From contig NC_090034.1 of the NCBI RefSeq assembly GCF_037176765.1, positions 23,847,375 to 23,911,374 of the forward strand: a stretch of 64,000 bases of DNA, given 5' to 3'. Each line of letters begins with the position of its first letter. The first letter of the stretch is position 1. The notes under the pieces are model-generated. The model searched no databases. It saw only the letters and a list, made by a program, of their open reading frames with translations, and was not told the DNA's origin. Shown in pieces: positions 11,831 through 22,489 of the stretch. This DNA is from Anolis sagrei (lineage: Eukaryota; Chordata; Lepidosauria; Squamata; Anolidae). The translations under genes were made by a program, and so were the position numbers.

Positions 11831-12830
11831 TCCAGTTTATACTGGGTGCAAAATAACTTCACTTGGTTTCTACCTGAATTGCAAACAAGATTGAAAATGG
11901 TTTTAGACAAACATTGAATAGTATTAGCAATGAAGGTTTTGCTCAGATGGGAAATTTGGAGCACCTTCAATTCATTTCCAATCTAAGATAAACCTCTCAC
12001 TGGGTTTCCTTGGTAAGGTCTGTTTGGAAGAAGTTTGCCATTGCTTTCTCCCGATGCTGAGTTGCAAGAACAGAAAGCATTAAGGACTCCAGCTCCTAGC
12101 ATGCTGCACCATTGGCTATGCTGGCTGGAGCAGATGGGGCTTGCACTCCAACATCTGGAGGGTTGTGTGATACAAATTATGGCATCTGTTCAAATAATAA
12201 TGCATCTCTGATTAAGGTTTATGACTGGAACACTTTTTACAGCTAATTCATCATAGATCTAATTCAACTGCATTTCAGTGCTAGCCATTCTGTTCTATGT
12301 GGCTGAAGCTGAATAGAGATGATGATTGTTACACAGCCCAACAAAAGAAATAAATTTGGTGTCTTGCTGTTTGGGCCTGTTCCTGGGGTTATTTAGGGCA
12401 CTGATTCAGAAAATTGCATTGGAGAGAGTGTATCAGCTCTAGTTTCCTAGATATGGTTGCTATGGGAAGGTGACTGGTAGATGGCATTACATTCTGTATC
12501 TCTAAACTAGAGCCAATAGGGAAAAACCTTTGGGATCAGCAGGCTGAATATACCCAGAAACAGGGCTAACATTTGAGTCACCAAAATGCATTGTTGTTAG
12601 TAGTAGTAATAATAATAAAAGTAGTAGTAACAATTTTTTTTCTTATCTGCCTCTCCTCGTCTTGAGACGGGTTACAACATAGCTGAAAACACATAATCAT
12701 AATCATAGTAGTAGCAGTATTTATATACTACTTTTTTCTGCCAAAGGTAACTCAGAGTGGCTAACATTAAAAACCTTATCAGTATGTGAATTTAAAACAT
12801 ACTGTTAACATAATAATAATACAATAATAT
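11831..12830. other. Intergenic or 3' UTR, little recognised
   Basis: A decayed foldback fragment lies near 12085-12175, and 12600-12800 is the repeat TTATCTGCCTCTCCTCGTCT...GGGTTACAACATA that also flanks the L2 copy at 55886-56626. No gene seen. Confidence 0.5.
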
Positions 12831-13151
12831 AGCAGGGTCTTGCTTATTCAACTTTCACTCATCCAACATTCTGTATTATCCAACGCAGTCTGCCTCCTGC
12901 CCAGATCCACAGCTGTTTCAATGCATTGCAATGTTTTGGTGCTAAATTTGTAAATACAATAATTATTGAACTGCTTTTTCTGTCGATTTGTTGTAAAATA
13001 TGATATTTTGGTGCTTAATTTGTAAAATCATAATGTAATTTGATATTTGATATTTAATAGGCTTTTACTTAATCCCTCCTTATTATCCAACATTTTTGCT
13101 TATCAAATGTTCTGCCGGCCCATTTATGTTGGATAAGCGAGACTCTACTGT
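12831..13151. mobile_element. Tigger/pogo-like non-autonomous transposon
   Basis: The right end GGATAAGCGAGACTCTACTG is followed by TA, and the left end CAGGGTCTTGCTTATTCAAC is its imperfect inverted copy preceded by TA. Length about 320 bp with no ORF. Terminal sequence and TA flank fit the Tc1/mariner superfamily, pogo/Tigger branch. Confidence 0.6.
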
Positions 13152-13430
13152 AATACACTTTATATTCCTCCCTTCTCCCCTGGAGACTCAGAGCAGATTA
13201 CAGCATTTTACATACACAGGCAGACATTCAATGCCTTTACAGTCATATATGTAATTTTAATTGTTGTTTTAATGTTATGTTTTAATTGGATGATTTTAAT
13301 ATTTTGTTTATCCATTAATGTCTGTATACATGCAGCATTGAATTGTTACCTTTGTAAGGCTGCCTTGAGTCCCCTTCGGGGTTGAGAAAGGCAGGATACA
13401 AATATGGTACTAAAAATAAATGAATATGCA
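13152..13430 (+). mobile_element. L2-like 3' end, plus strand
   Basis: It contains GGCTGCCTTGAGTCCCCTTC and ends in an AATAAATGA-rich tail, as in the L2 copies at 50-56 kb. Confidence 0.6.
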
Positions 13431-13439
13431 ATTACACAC

Positions 13440-13780
13440 AAACACAAAGGCAGAGGCTTCTCCTCTCATCTCCAGCTTCTGGAGGCGGTGCTCATATCTG
13501 GCTCTGGGGTGGTGCTTTCTCCATTTTCAAGCCAAGGAGCCTGCGTTGTCATCTCCTGGTTGTGTGGCCGGCAAGATTGCTTGGAGCGTCTCTTTGCCTT
13601 TTCCTACCGAAGCAGTCCCCATTTATATACTCAGATTGGCATGTTTTCAAACTGCTACATTGGCAAGAGCTGGAGCTGACAGACGGGAGCTCACCCCATC
13701 TTGTGGATTTGAATGGCCCACCTTCAGGTCAGCAGTTGAGTAGCACAAGGGTTTAACCCATTGTGCCACCACGGCTTCTT
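13440..13780 (-). mobile_element. tRNA-derived SINE, minus strand
   Basis: The right end (GGTTTAACCCATTGTGCCACC) is the complement of the tRNA-like head seen at 25195; the body matches the 8245 and 25191 copies in reverse. Confidence 0.65.
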
Positions 13781-15055
13781 TTAAAGTATAATTAAAATAG
13801 AAAAATAGACATTTTGAGTCTCCTTTTTAAAGAGAAAAAGTATAATAATTATTAATAATTATTATAATAATAAGATCAATCATAGAAATAGTAAACATGC
13901 AAAGAATATGATAATGCAAACATACAAATTGGGCAGAAACATGACAATTCTGAAGAAGGACGACTCAGGACCTTCCTTCCTTCTTCTAAAACTCAGCCAG
14001 GAACCCCACCATTTTAACCCAGTACGATTTTAAGATCCCAGAGCATTTAAATGAGTGAGAAAAGATGACATCCATGGCGCTCACATAAATCAACCGACTT
14101 GAAGGCACATATAGGGTGCAAAAATAACATAGACGTTACTACTTCTACTACTATGAAAATACACTCCTTTACAGGAAATATCCCCAGGATAGGAATTTTT
14201 TTCCAGACTGAAAATTCAGGTGTCTTATAAGTTGCTTTAGAGATTTCATGTCCAGCCATATTTTGTTGGCTCTGAAACTGAACATAAAAACCCATGCTCA
14301 ACAAATGTAAAAGCGATCGTTTCCTTTCTCTAGCTTGCGTTAACAATTATGCTTTGATCAACATTTCTTTTCATCATCACAATGATGTCTTAGCACCTCA
14401 CTTGGAAAACAAAACCAATACCAATGTGTACAGACAGACCCCTTTGTTTCAATGCTAGTTTAAGGAAGGGTATCTATTCTGGCAAAACAGAGCCTCCCGA
14501 ACAAGTTCCATGTCTTTGGAAAGGAAGCCACGGTTGCCTTTGGATTTGATACTTGCAGTCCTACAAATCAATTCCATATGCTAACTTTGCCATGTTTTGC
14601 ACATTGTACTGTATGTAAGTATATGTAACGCATACTGTATTTTTATATGTGTAGTGATTTTATCATACATTTTGTACATAGTGGCAATACTGCGGTTAAG
14701 GAGAAAAAATGTTTATCTTACCAATTTCGCAGTTTGTGTGGCAAATAAATGAATTAATTTATGTGTCTGTCACTGTCGTATTTCTTGGGCAATTCGTTCA
14801 ATTTTGTTCTGAATAGCTGTTTTTGGAAATGACAAGCCAGAGACTACTAATCTGCTTAACTTCCAATGGGGTTTATCAACTTAAATATTGCTTAATGGCT
14901 TCTGGTTGGCCATTGTAGAAAGGAGATGATTGATTACATAGGCCTCTTGTTCAATCAAAATGGAACACATACTACGTTTAAAATGTAAAATAGAAAATCC
15001 CAAACTGAGTCACAATAAAGTATCCTATTGGTAGAAAGAAGATAATATATTGATT
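13781..15055. other. Intergenic, possible distal MRTFB polyadenylation region
   Basis: Mostly unique sequence. The stretch 14400-14760 has UTR-like features (TTTTGTACAT motifs) and an AATAAA hexamer at 14744-14749. Assignment to MRTFB is a guess. Confidence 0.3.
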
Positions 15056-16317
15056 TATTTATTTGTTGTCTCAGAAGCAAAGTGAAAATGCAGTTATAAA
15101 GTATGAAAAGCCACAAACAAAGTTGAAAACTTGGCATTATACTAAATTTCCTTTGACCAGAAGCTTGGCCACTTCAAGTGCCTCTGGTGTTGCTGTAAGA
15201 AGGTCTTTAGTTGTGCATGTGGCAGGGCTCAGACTGCATTGTAGTAAGTGGTCTGTGGTTTTCTCCACACTCGCATGTTGTGGACTCCACTTTGTAGCCC
15301 CATTTCTTAAGGTTAGTTCTGCATTTCATGGTGCCACAGCATAGCTGTTCAGTACCATCCAAGTCACCTGGGGGGAGTTTCCCATCTGGTCTCAGTCACT
15401 GATTGAGGTTCTGGGTGTTAGCCTGCCAGTTTTGGACTCTTGCTTGCTGAGGTGTTCCTGTGAGTATCTCTGTAGATCTTAGAAAGCTGTTTCTTGATTT
15501 AATATCCGTACAGAGAATGGGCTGGAGATATCAATGCCTTTCATTACAGGCTGCTACTTCTTGACTGATGTCAGGTGGGTGCAATACCGACTAAACAGTA
15601 TAATTTCTCCAGCAGTTTTTGGCATAGACATCCTGTGATAATGCGGTATGTCTCATTAAGAGCCACGTCCACTGTTTTTGCGTGGTGAGATATATTCCAC
15701 ACTGGGCATGCATATTCAATAGCAAAGCGCAAGGGCAGATGCCTTCATTGTGTCTGGTTGTGATCCCCAGGTTGTGCCAGTCAGCTTTTGTATGATATTA
15801 TTTTTAGCACCCACTATTTGCTTGATAGTCAAGAAGTGCTTCTTGTAAGTCAGAGCCCGGTCCAGAGTGACTTCCAGATATTTGGGTGTACTGCAATGTT
15901 CCAGTGGGATTCCTTCCCAGGTAATCTTGGAGCTCGTGATGTTTGCCTGTTCTTAAGGTGTAAAGCACACATCTGCATTTAGGTGGATTAGGAATCTGTT
16001 GGTTTTCCCTGTAATAGGCAAAAAGAGCACCTAAAGCTTCAGAGAGCTTCTGTTCAACCATTTCAAAGCTCGTGATAGCACGAGCATAGATGAAACTCTT
16101 TCTCCCTTCTGGTAGTTAGTGGCTGAGCATTTGTGTAAATGTTAAACATTGATGGAGCAAGCACGCTCCCCTGAGGCAGGCCGTTCTGCTTTTGCCATCT
16201 GCTTCTCTGGCCCTGGAACTCAACAAAAAAGCTCCTGTTTTGTTGCAGATTTCCTATAAAACAGATGAGGTGGTAATATAATTTTTTCAGGATGAGGTGA
16301 TAATTTGCCATATCCAC
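15056..16317 (-). mobile_element. LINE of uncertain family (family X), minus strand
   Basis: In reverse it encodes reverse transcriptase pieces including NGLPQGSVLAPSMFNIYTNA, then SEALGALFAYYRENQQIPNP and a C-terminal zinc-knuckle-like segment. The same family occurs at 22490-23600, 24085-24530, 24926-25190 and 45470-47345. The 3' end runs into a TGATAAATAAA-type tail. The order fits a Jockey-superfamily-like LINE without an RNase H; I cannot name the family. Confidence 0.65.
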
Positions 16318-16386
16318 TGTAGCACAGTGTGTCCTAGCCCCATTCCCTCAAGCCTTCCCAGAAGGATAACATGATCGATGGTATCG
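16318..16386 (-). mobile_element. L2 LINE piece, left of the CR1 insertion
   Basis: In reverse it reads FDTIDHVILLGRLEGMGLG, the L2 reverse transcriptase motif seen at 28336-29061 and in the 50-56 kb copies. It continues at 20727, so the CR1 splits it. Confidence 0.7.
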
Positions 16387-16453
16387 ATACTTTCACCCCT
16401 GCATACAGACAACATCAAACACACACCAAGAGGAGGTCATTAGCAACCTCCAG

Positions 16454-17716
16454 ATGGAACAAACACCAAAACTTCCTGTCTCATGCACAAGCTGTGGCAT
16501 GTTCAGCTTTTTCACACTACAATTACTCAATTACATCTGCCCCAAGTGTACACAGATCACTCGCATGGAACACAGGATACGACAACTCGAGGACCGTATT
16601 AACACCCTTAAGGACATTCAGGAACTTGAGCTGTTCTTAGACACCACACACCACACTGGCCTAGACACGCAGCCCATATCACACCAACATTACGGGGAGG
16701 CTCAACAGAACAGCACCTCAGATGTGGACAACCCTCAGACTTGGAGAAATGTCACCCTTAGAAGGACACATAGGACCCGGAAGCCTCCTCAGAATACTTA
16801 CGCTCAGCTGCAGTTACACAATAGATTCCAAATTCTCACACAACTAGCACCTGACCAAGAAACACAACATATTGGGGAAGACCAGAATGGCTTAGATACT
16901 GATCAGTGGCTCATCCTTGATCAGTGTGCGGGGGATAGCCCTGACTGGGACAACACTTCACAACATTCACACTTGCACAATCCTGCAGGTGTACCATCCC
17001 CAACCATAGACCAGGAGCAACAGGAACACATACAGGAGAACCATAGGCTCTTGGACGAATCTCAATGGATTGTCCTTGACGAATGCACCGGGGATGTCGA
17101 GGAGGAGGACAACACTTTTCACCTACACAATTCACACCAACAGGATCACTTTTCTGGAGACCTACACACTACATTGCACAAAAGGGGCCCTGTTATTCCT
17201 GAAAGTAAACAGGTCTTGGTAGTAGGCGACTCCCTCCTTAGAGGAACGGAAGCTGTCATTTCCAGACCGGATGGGATGGCTCGAGAAATATGCTGCCTAC
17301 CGGGGGCAAAAATACACCATATCACTCAGAGGCTCACCAGGCTCCTCAAGCCCTATCACCGTCCTCCCCTCATGTTGATTCATGTAGGAACCAATGATAC
17401 TGCAAGGCATACGTTTCAAAAGATCACAAATGATTTTCGAGCTCTAGGAGCAAAGCTAAAAGAATGTAATGTACAGGTGGTCTTTTCATCCCTCCTCCCT
17501 GTTGTAAGACACGGACCCACAAGAGCCAGAAAAATAGTACAGGTCAATGACTGGCTTAGAAAATGGTGTCAGGAGGAACGCTTTGGCTTCCTCGACCATG
17601 GCCTGCTTTTCCAGGAGGATGGCCTACTGGCAAGGGATGGGGTGCATCTCACACAAGTAGGAAAACACCTTTTTGCTCACAGACTCGCAAACCTCATTAG
17701 ACGCACTTTAAACTAG
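16454..17716 (+). CDS. CR1 ORF1 protein with zinc ribbon and SGNH esterase domain
   Basis: A 420-residue protein. Residues 11-32 have a C-x2-C-x14-C-x2-C pattern, followed by a heptad-like helix (about 36-62) that may trimerise or dimerise. A long Gln/His/Thr-rich linker follows. From about 253 the C-terminal half is an SGNH hydrolase: GDS with Ser260, HVGTNDT with Asn314, and DGVH with Asp395 and His398, so all catalytic residues are present. CR1 ORF1 proteins are known to bind RNA and to carry such an esterase, whose role in retrotransposition is unsettled. The start ATG at 16454 is the first in frame after the leader. ORF2 follows after 50 bases in a different frame, implying reinitiation or an equivalent coupling. 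Confidence 0.9.
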   Translation: MEQTPKLPVSCTSCGMFSFFTLQLLNYICPKCTQITRMEHRIRQLEDRINTLKDIQELELFLDTTHHTGLDTQPISHQHYGEAQQNSTSDVDNPQTWRNVTLRRTHRTRKPPQNTYAQLQLHNRFQILTQLAPDQETQHIGEDQNGLDTDQWLILDQCAGDSPDWDNTSQHSHLHNPAGVPSPTIDQEQQEHIQENHRLLDESQWIVLDECTGDVEEEDNTFHLHNSHQQDHFSGDLHTTLHKRGPVIPESKQVLVVGDSLLRGTEAVISRPDGMAREICCLPGAKIHHITQRLTRLLKPYHRPPLMLIHVGTNDTARHTFQKITNDFRALGAKLKECNVQVVFSSLLPVVRHGPTRARKIVQVNDWLRKWCQEERFGFLDHGLLFQEDGLLARDGVHLTQVGKHLFAHRLANLIRRTLN

Positions 17717-17766
17717 GTCCACCGGGGGAGGGGGACAACAGCCTTGCGAACACTACTTTACCCATA

Positions 17767-20640
17767 ATGTCTGGGAATCGCCAGAAGGCTAAACGGAGGG
17801 CTGCACAAACACAACAAGGACCAAGTACCAAAAGCACAATAATCCCAATTAAACAGCTCAAGGGAAGATCCCAGGGGCTCACATGTCTTTACACTAATGC
17901 ACAGAGCATGGGAAATAAACAAGACGAACTCCAACTTTTAGCACAACACCACAAATATGATATCATAGGGATCACTGAAACCTGGTGGGATGACTCCTAT
18001 CGCTGGAATGTAGATATCGAGGGGTATAACCTCTTTCACAGAAACCGAGCAAAGGGGAGAGGAGGCGGAGTAGCCTTATATGTCAAAACCTCTTATGCTG
18101 CAGAAGAGATTCAAGACAGCAATCTGGGAAACCAGCTTGAAATCATCTGGATAAGAATCAAGGGAACTGGGACTCATAAAGATGTCGTTGTAGGTGTCTA
18201 CTACAGACCCCCAAGCCAGGAGGAAGAACTTGATGAAGTCTTCTGCCAACAGTTGACCAAACAGGCACAGAAAAGAGATGTAGTAGTCATGGGCGATTTC
18301 AACTATCCCGATATTTGCTGGAAAACAAACTCGGCCAAGAGTACAAGGTCCAACAAATTCCTCGCTTGCCTTGCAGACAATTTCATGGTCCAGAAGGTAG
18401 AAGAGGCAACAAGGGGATTGGCTACTCTTGATCTCATCCTAACAAATGCGGAGGACCTGATCGATGCGGTCAAAGTGGTGGGATCCTTAGGGGCAAGTGA
18501 CCATGTGCTCCTGCAATTTGAGGTACAAAGGAAGGCCGAAACTAAGACAAGTGAAACCCGCATTTTGGACTTTAGGAGAGCTGATTTCCAAAAATTGAAG
18601 GAAACACTGAGCAGCATTCAGTGGACACAGATACTAAAAGACAAGGGAGTTACGGATGGATGGGAATTTCTCAAGAGTGAAATACTCAAGACGCAATTGC
18701 AAACCGTGCCAACAAAGAGAAAAAATAGGACAAGTGCAAAGAAACCAGAATGGATGTCCAAAGAACTTCTAACTGTGCTAAGACACAAAAGAGACATGCA
18801 CAAGAAGTGGAAAAAGGGGGAAATCACCAAAGAAGAATTCAAACAAATAGCCAACACCTGTAGGGAAAAGGTCCGCAAGGCTAAAGCACAAAACGAGCTC
18901 AGGCTTGCCAGGGACATTAAAAACAATAAAAAGGGCTTCTATTCTTATGTCAGTAGAAAAAGGAAAAACAAGGAGGCGATAGGACCTCTTCGCGGAGAAG
19001 ATGGGGCAATGCTGACAGGGGATAGGGAAAAGGCAGAACTACTTAATGCCTTCTTTGCCTCGGTCTTCTCACAAAAAGAGAGTCTTCAACCTCAGCAAGA
19101 TGGAGTGGATGAGGGATTGGAGGACATCCAACTCCAAATTGGGAAAGAAGTCGTCCAGGAATACCTGGCCGCTCTTAATGAGTTCAAGTCCCCAGGGCCA
19201 GATCAACTACACCCCAGAGTATTGAAGGAACTAGCGGAAGTCATTTCGGAACCATTGGCAACCATCTTTGAGAGTTCTTGGAGAACGGGAGAAGTTCCAG
19301 CAGATTGGAGGAGGGCCAATGTGGTCCCAATCTTCAAGAAGGGAAAAAAGGATGATCCAAACAACTACCGTCCGGTCAGCCTCACGTCGATACCGGGCAA
19401 GATTCTGGAAAAGATTGTTAAGGAAGCGGTCTGCAAACACTTAGAAACAAATGCAGTCATCGCTAATAGTCAACATGGATTTATCAAAAACAAGTCATGC
19501 CAGACTAATCTGATCTCTTTCTTCGATAGAGCTACAAGCTGGGTAGATGCGGGGAATGCCGTGGATGTGGCGTACCTGGATTTCAGTAAGGCCTTCGACA
19601 AGGTCCCCCATGACCTTCTGGCAAGGAAACTAGTCCAATGTGGGCTAGGCAAAACTACGGTGAGGTGGATCTGTAATTGGTTAAGTGGACGAACACAGAG
19701 AGTGCTCACTAATGCTTCCTCTTCATCTTGGAAAGAAGTGACAAGTGGAGTGCCGCAGGGTTCCGTCCTGGGCCCGGTCCTGTTCAACATCTTTATTAAT
19801 GACTTAGATGAAGGGCTAGAAGGCATGATCATCAAGTTTGCAGACGACACCAAATTGGGAGGGATAGCCAATAGTCCAGAGGACAGGAGCAGAATTCAAA
19901 ACGATCTTGACAGATTAGAGAGATGGGCCAAAACGAACAAAATGAAGTTCAACAGTGACAAATGCAAGATACTCCACTTTGGCAGAAAAAATGAAATGCA
20001 AAGATACAGAATGGGGGACGCCTGGCTCGAGAGCAGTACGTGTGAAAAAGATCTTGGAGTCCTCGTGGACAACAAGTTAAACATGAGCCAACAATGTGAT
20101 GTGGCAGCAAAAAAAGCCAATGGGATTTTGGCCTGCATCAATAGGAGCATAGTGTCTAGATCTAAGGAAGTAATGCTACCCCTCTATTCTGCTTTGGTTA
20201 GACCACATCTGGAATATTGTGTCCAATTCTGGGCACCACAATTCAAGAGAGATATTGACAAGCTGGAATGTGTCCAGAGGAGGGCAACTAAAATGATCAA
20301 GGGTCTGGAGAACAAGCCCTATGAGGAACGGCTTAGGGAACTGGGCATGTTTAGCCTGAAGAAGAGAAGGCTGAGAGGAGATATGATAGCCATGTATAAA
20401 TATGTGAGAGGAAGCCACAGGGATGAGGGAGCAAGCTTGTTTTCTGCTTCCTTGGAGACTAGGACGCGGAACAATGGCTTCAAACTACAAGAGAGGAGAT
20501 TCCATCTGAACATTAGGAAGAATTTCCTGACTGTGAGAGCCGTTCAGCAGTGGAACTCTCTGCCCCGGAGTGTGGTGGAGGCTCCTTCTTTGGAAGCTTT
20601 TAAGCAGAGGCTGGATGGCCATCTGTCAGGGGTGATTTGA
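17767..20640 (+). CDS. CR1 ORF2 protein: APE endonuclease and reverse transcriptase
   Basis: A 957-residue protein, the usual size for CR1. The N-terminal apurinic-like endonuclease shows TNAQSM near 43, ITETWW with Glu71, GDFN at 176-179 and SDH at 244-246, the residues needed for nicking. The reverse transcriptase follows with the SPGPDQLHPRVLKEL block, NYRPVSLTS, VDVAYLDFSKAFDKVPHDLL, SGVPQGSVLGPVLFNIFIND and the catalytic FADD at 691-694. The C-terminus has RPHLEYCVQFWAP and the CR1-specific ending [10 protein letters not shown]. No RNase H is seen, which fits the clade. The protein would nick target DNA and reverse transcribe CR1 RNA, recognising its 3' end. No internal stop. Confidence 0.95.
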   Translation: MSGNRQKAKRRAAQTQQGPSTKSTIIPIKQLKGRSQGLTCLYTNAQSMGNKQDELQLLAQHHKYDIIGITETWWDDSYRWNVDIEGYNLFHRNRAKGRGGGVALYVKTSYAAEEIQDSNLGNQLEIIWIRIKGTGTHKDVVVGVYYRPPSQEEELDEVFCQQLTKQAQKRDVVVMGDFNYPDICWKTNSAKSTRSNKFLACLADNFMVQKVEEATRGLATLDLILTNAEDLIDAVKVVGSLGASDHVLLQFEVQRKAETKTSETRILDFRRADFQKLKETLSSIQWTQILKDKGVTDGWEFLKSEILKTQLQTVPTKRKNRTSAKKPEWMSKELLTVLRHKRDMHKKWKKGEITKEEFKQIANTCREKVRKAKAQNELRLARDIKNNKKGFYSYVSRKRKNKEAIGPLRGEDGAMLTGDREKAELLNAFFASVFSQKESLQPQQDGVDEGLEDIQLQIGKEVVQEYLAALNEFKSPGPDQLHPRVLKELAEVISEPLATIFESSWRTGEVPADWRRANVVPIFKKGKKDDPNNYRPVSLTSIPGKILEKIVKEAVCKHLETNAVIANSQHGFIKNKSCQTNLISFFDRATSWVDAGNAVDVAYLDFSKAFDKVPHDLLARKLVQCGLGKTTVRWICNWLSGRTQRVLTNASSSSWKEVTSGVPQGSVLGPVLFNIFINDLDEGLEGMIIKFADDTKLGGIANSPEDRSRIQNDLDRLERWAKTNKMKFNSDKCKILHFGRKNEMQRYRMGDAWLESSTCEKDLGVLVDNKLNMSQQCDVAAKKANGILACINRSIVSRSKEVMLPLYSALVRPHLEYCVQFWAPQFKRDIDKLECVQRRATKMIKGLENKPYEERLRELGMFSLKKRRLRGDMIAMYKYVRGSHRDEGASLFSASLETRTRNNGFKLQERRFHLNIRKNFLTVRAVQQWNSLPRSVVEAPSLEAFKQRLDGHLSGVI

Positions 20641-20726
20641 ATGCAATATTCCTGCTTCTTGGCAGGGGGTTGGACTGGATGGCCCATGAGGTCTCTTCCA
20701 ACTCTTTGATTCTATGATTCTATGAA

Positions 20727-20905
20727 AGCTGCAGAGAGAACCAGGAGAGTTAATAGGATCACACTCCCCTTGTCAATCTCTCCATGTAGATCATCAAAGC
20801 GATCAAAGCTGCTTCTGTTCCATGACCCAGTCTGAAGCCAGATTTGAAAGGATCCATATATTTTTCGAGACTCATGCATGATCAAATCTAATTCGCAACA
20901 CAACT
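20727..20905 (-). mobile_element. L2 LINE piece, right of the CR1 insertion
   Basis: In reverse it encodes GEIDKGSVILLTLLVLSAAF, directly upstream in the L2 protein of the piece at 16318-16386. The two parts read as one fragment before the CR1 landed. Confidence 0.7.
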
Positions 20906-21454
20906 TTCAAAACTTGGAACCAAAAAAAAATTGTTGACGCATGTAATGCATTCTTTGTCATTGGGACATTACAGTTGCTTTCTGCTTAGAATTACTATTT
21001 TAAAAACAAAAGTGTTCGAGCACCAAAGCTTCCAGCAATGGAAAGGAAAACCTTGGGGTGCATCAATGCTGTAGATTGAATCCACTCTGGTTCAATGCTA
21101 TGACTCATCAGGGCTGTAATTTTGCAGCATCTTGAGCCGTGTCTGCCAAAAGAGGCTGATGCCTTATCAAACTACAAATCCCAGCATTGCATAGCATTGA
21201 ACCCTGGTCATTAAATGAGAGGTGGTGGCCTTCAAAGAGGAGCTCCTCAAGCAGCCTCCCCTTTGGCTTTGGCTCAGCACTGAGGTGACTTTATGATACA
21301 AACCTGAATTTTGACTAGGTGATTTAGCCAAAATAAGAGTGTTAGATTTAAGTAAATACAGTACTTCTGGCATCAGAACTACATTCTGTCTATATATTGG
21401 TTCACACAATAACATTTTTGAGCCAACCCTCAATTCTCAAGGACGAAATCAAAG
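20906..21454. other. Intergenic with a dispersed repeat
   Basis: Positions about 21040-21345 match 30480-30780 (shared CTTATCAAACTACAAATCCC and CTTTGGCTCAGCACT), so this is an unclassified dispersed repeat, possibly a foldback element. Nothing else seen. Confidence 0.45.
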
Positions 21455-21735
21455 TTGTTGGGTTTTTTTTTTTTGTCGTGTCAGGAGCGACCTGAGAAAC
21501 TGCAAGTCGCTTCTGTTGTGAGAGAATTGGCCGTCTGCAAGGACGTTGCCCAGGGAATGCCTGGATGATTTGATGTTTTATCATCCTTGTGGGAGGCTTC
21601 TCTCATGTCCCCGCATGAGGAGCTGGAGCTGATAGAGGGAGCTCATCTGCCTCTCCCCGGATTCAAACCTGCGACCTGTCGGTCTTCAGTCCTGCTGGCA
21701 CGGGTTTAACCCACTGCGCCACCGGGGGCTTCACA
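21455..21735 (-). mobile_element. tRNA-derived SINE (second type), minus strand
   Basis: It ends at the right with GGTTTAACCCACTGCGCCACC, the complement of a tRNA-like A box, preceded by GGATTCAAACCTGCGACC (B box). The left end TCGTGTCAGGAGCGACCTGAG is shared with 34960-35160. Confidence 0.75.
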
Positions 21736-22489
21736 TCAAAGTTGCTGAAACTTACAAATGACAGGCTTCTAAACCTGCTTCAGAGTGCAATAACCGAATG
21801 CACCCTAGGTTACAACATGTAGGTTGGAGACCAATCCTGCATCTGGTTTTTAACTATGTGCATGTGAACATTTTGTAACAGATGGTGTTAATTAATAATC
21901 ACAAACAGCTCTGATTCTAGTCACAGACAAAAAATGCATTTGAGACCAGAAGCCTGGTTTGCATCACAGCTGCTTAGATGGAAATGGCTAGATATTGGAA
22001 AACCAGGAAGTGGAGGAATATCTGGAATCTTCAGCTTCTAGGAAACCTGTCCGATAACGTGAGCAAACACATCTGTCAGTAAATCATTACACTTTTATAG
22101 AACAATGGTGCCCATCTATTGATTTCATGAATGCATGACCACAAAACAGCTATGTTTTGATGTTTCAATGATGGACCGTCTTGGAGGTTCGTTGATTAAA
22201 AATGGTACAATATTTTATGTAATGCTTAAGTTATCAGCCGCACCCTCATTTCTGTATGTTTGCATTTTCAGGCATTGGGCACTAAAACCTTTTTATTCCA
22301 GTTGGAAAACAGAAAGATTTCAAGAAAGAGAAAGGGGGTGAAGTCTGTTTTTTAAAAAAACTGTTAAAAAACTTTTTAACAATTTTATCCTTACTCATAT
22401 TGATGTGACTTTAACTTGTTCATATTTAATTCTAATCGGATAATTCTATTTTTGTAGGTTTTTACATTGTATAGTGTTCTTTGTTTATT
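21736..22489. other. Intergenic, nothing recognised
   Basis: AT-rich sequence without coding potential or a repeat I recognise. Confidence 0.5.

Larger units (their letters stand above)
16387..20726 (+). mobile_element. CR1 LINE, near full length, both ORFs open
   Basis: About 4.34 kb with a short 5' leader (about 67 bp), ORF1 (16454-17716), a 50-base gap, ORF2 (17767-20640) and an 86-base 3' UTR ending in the CR1 signature GATTCTATGATTCTATG. There is no target duplication, as usual for CR1. It sits inside an L2 fragment, which it splits at a point where the L2 reads on both sides. The lack of stops or frameshifts over 4.1 kb shows recent insertion. Confidence 0.93.

Noticed and set aside
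18303-20513. Minus-strand open frames opposite the CR1 ORF2
   Set aside because: They are antisense shadows of the intact LINE frame.
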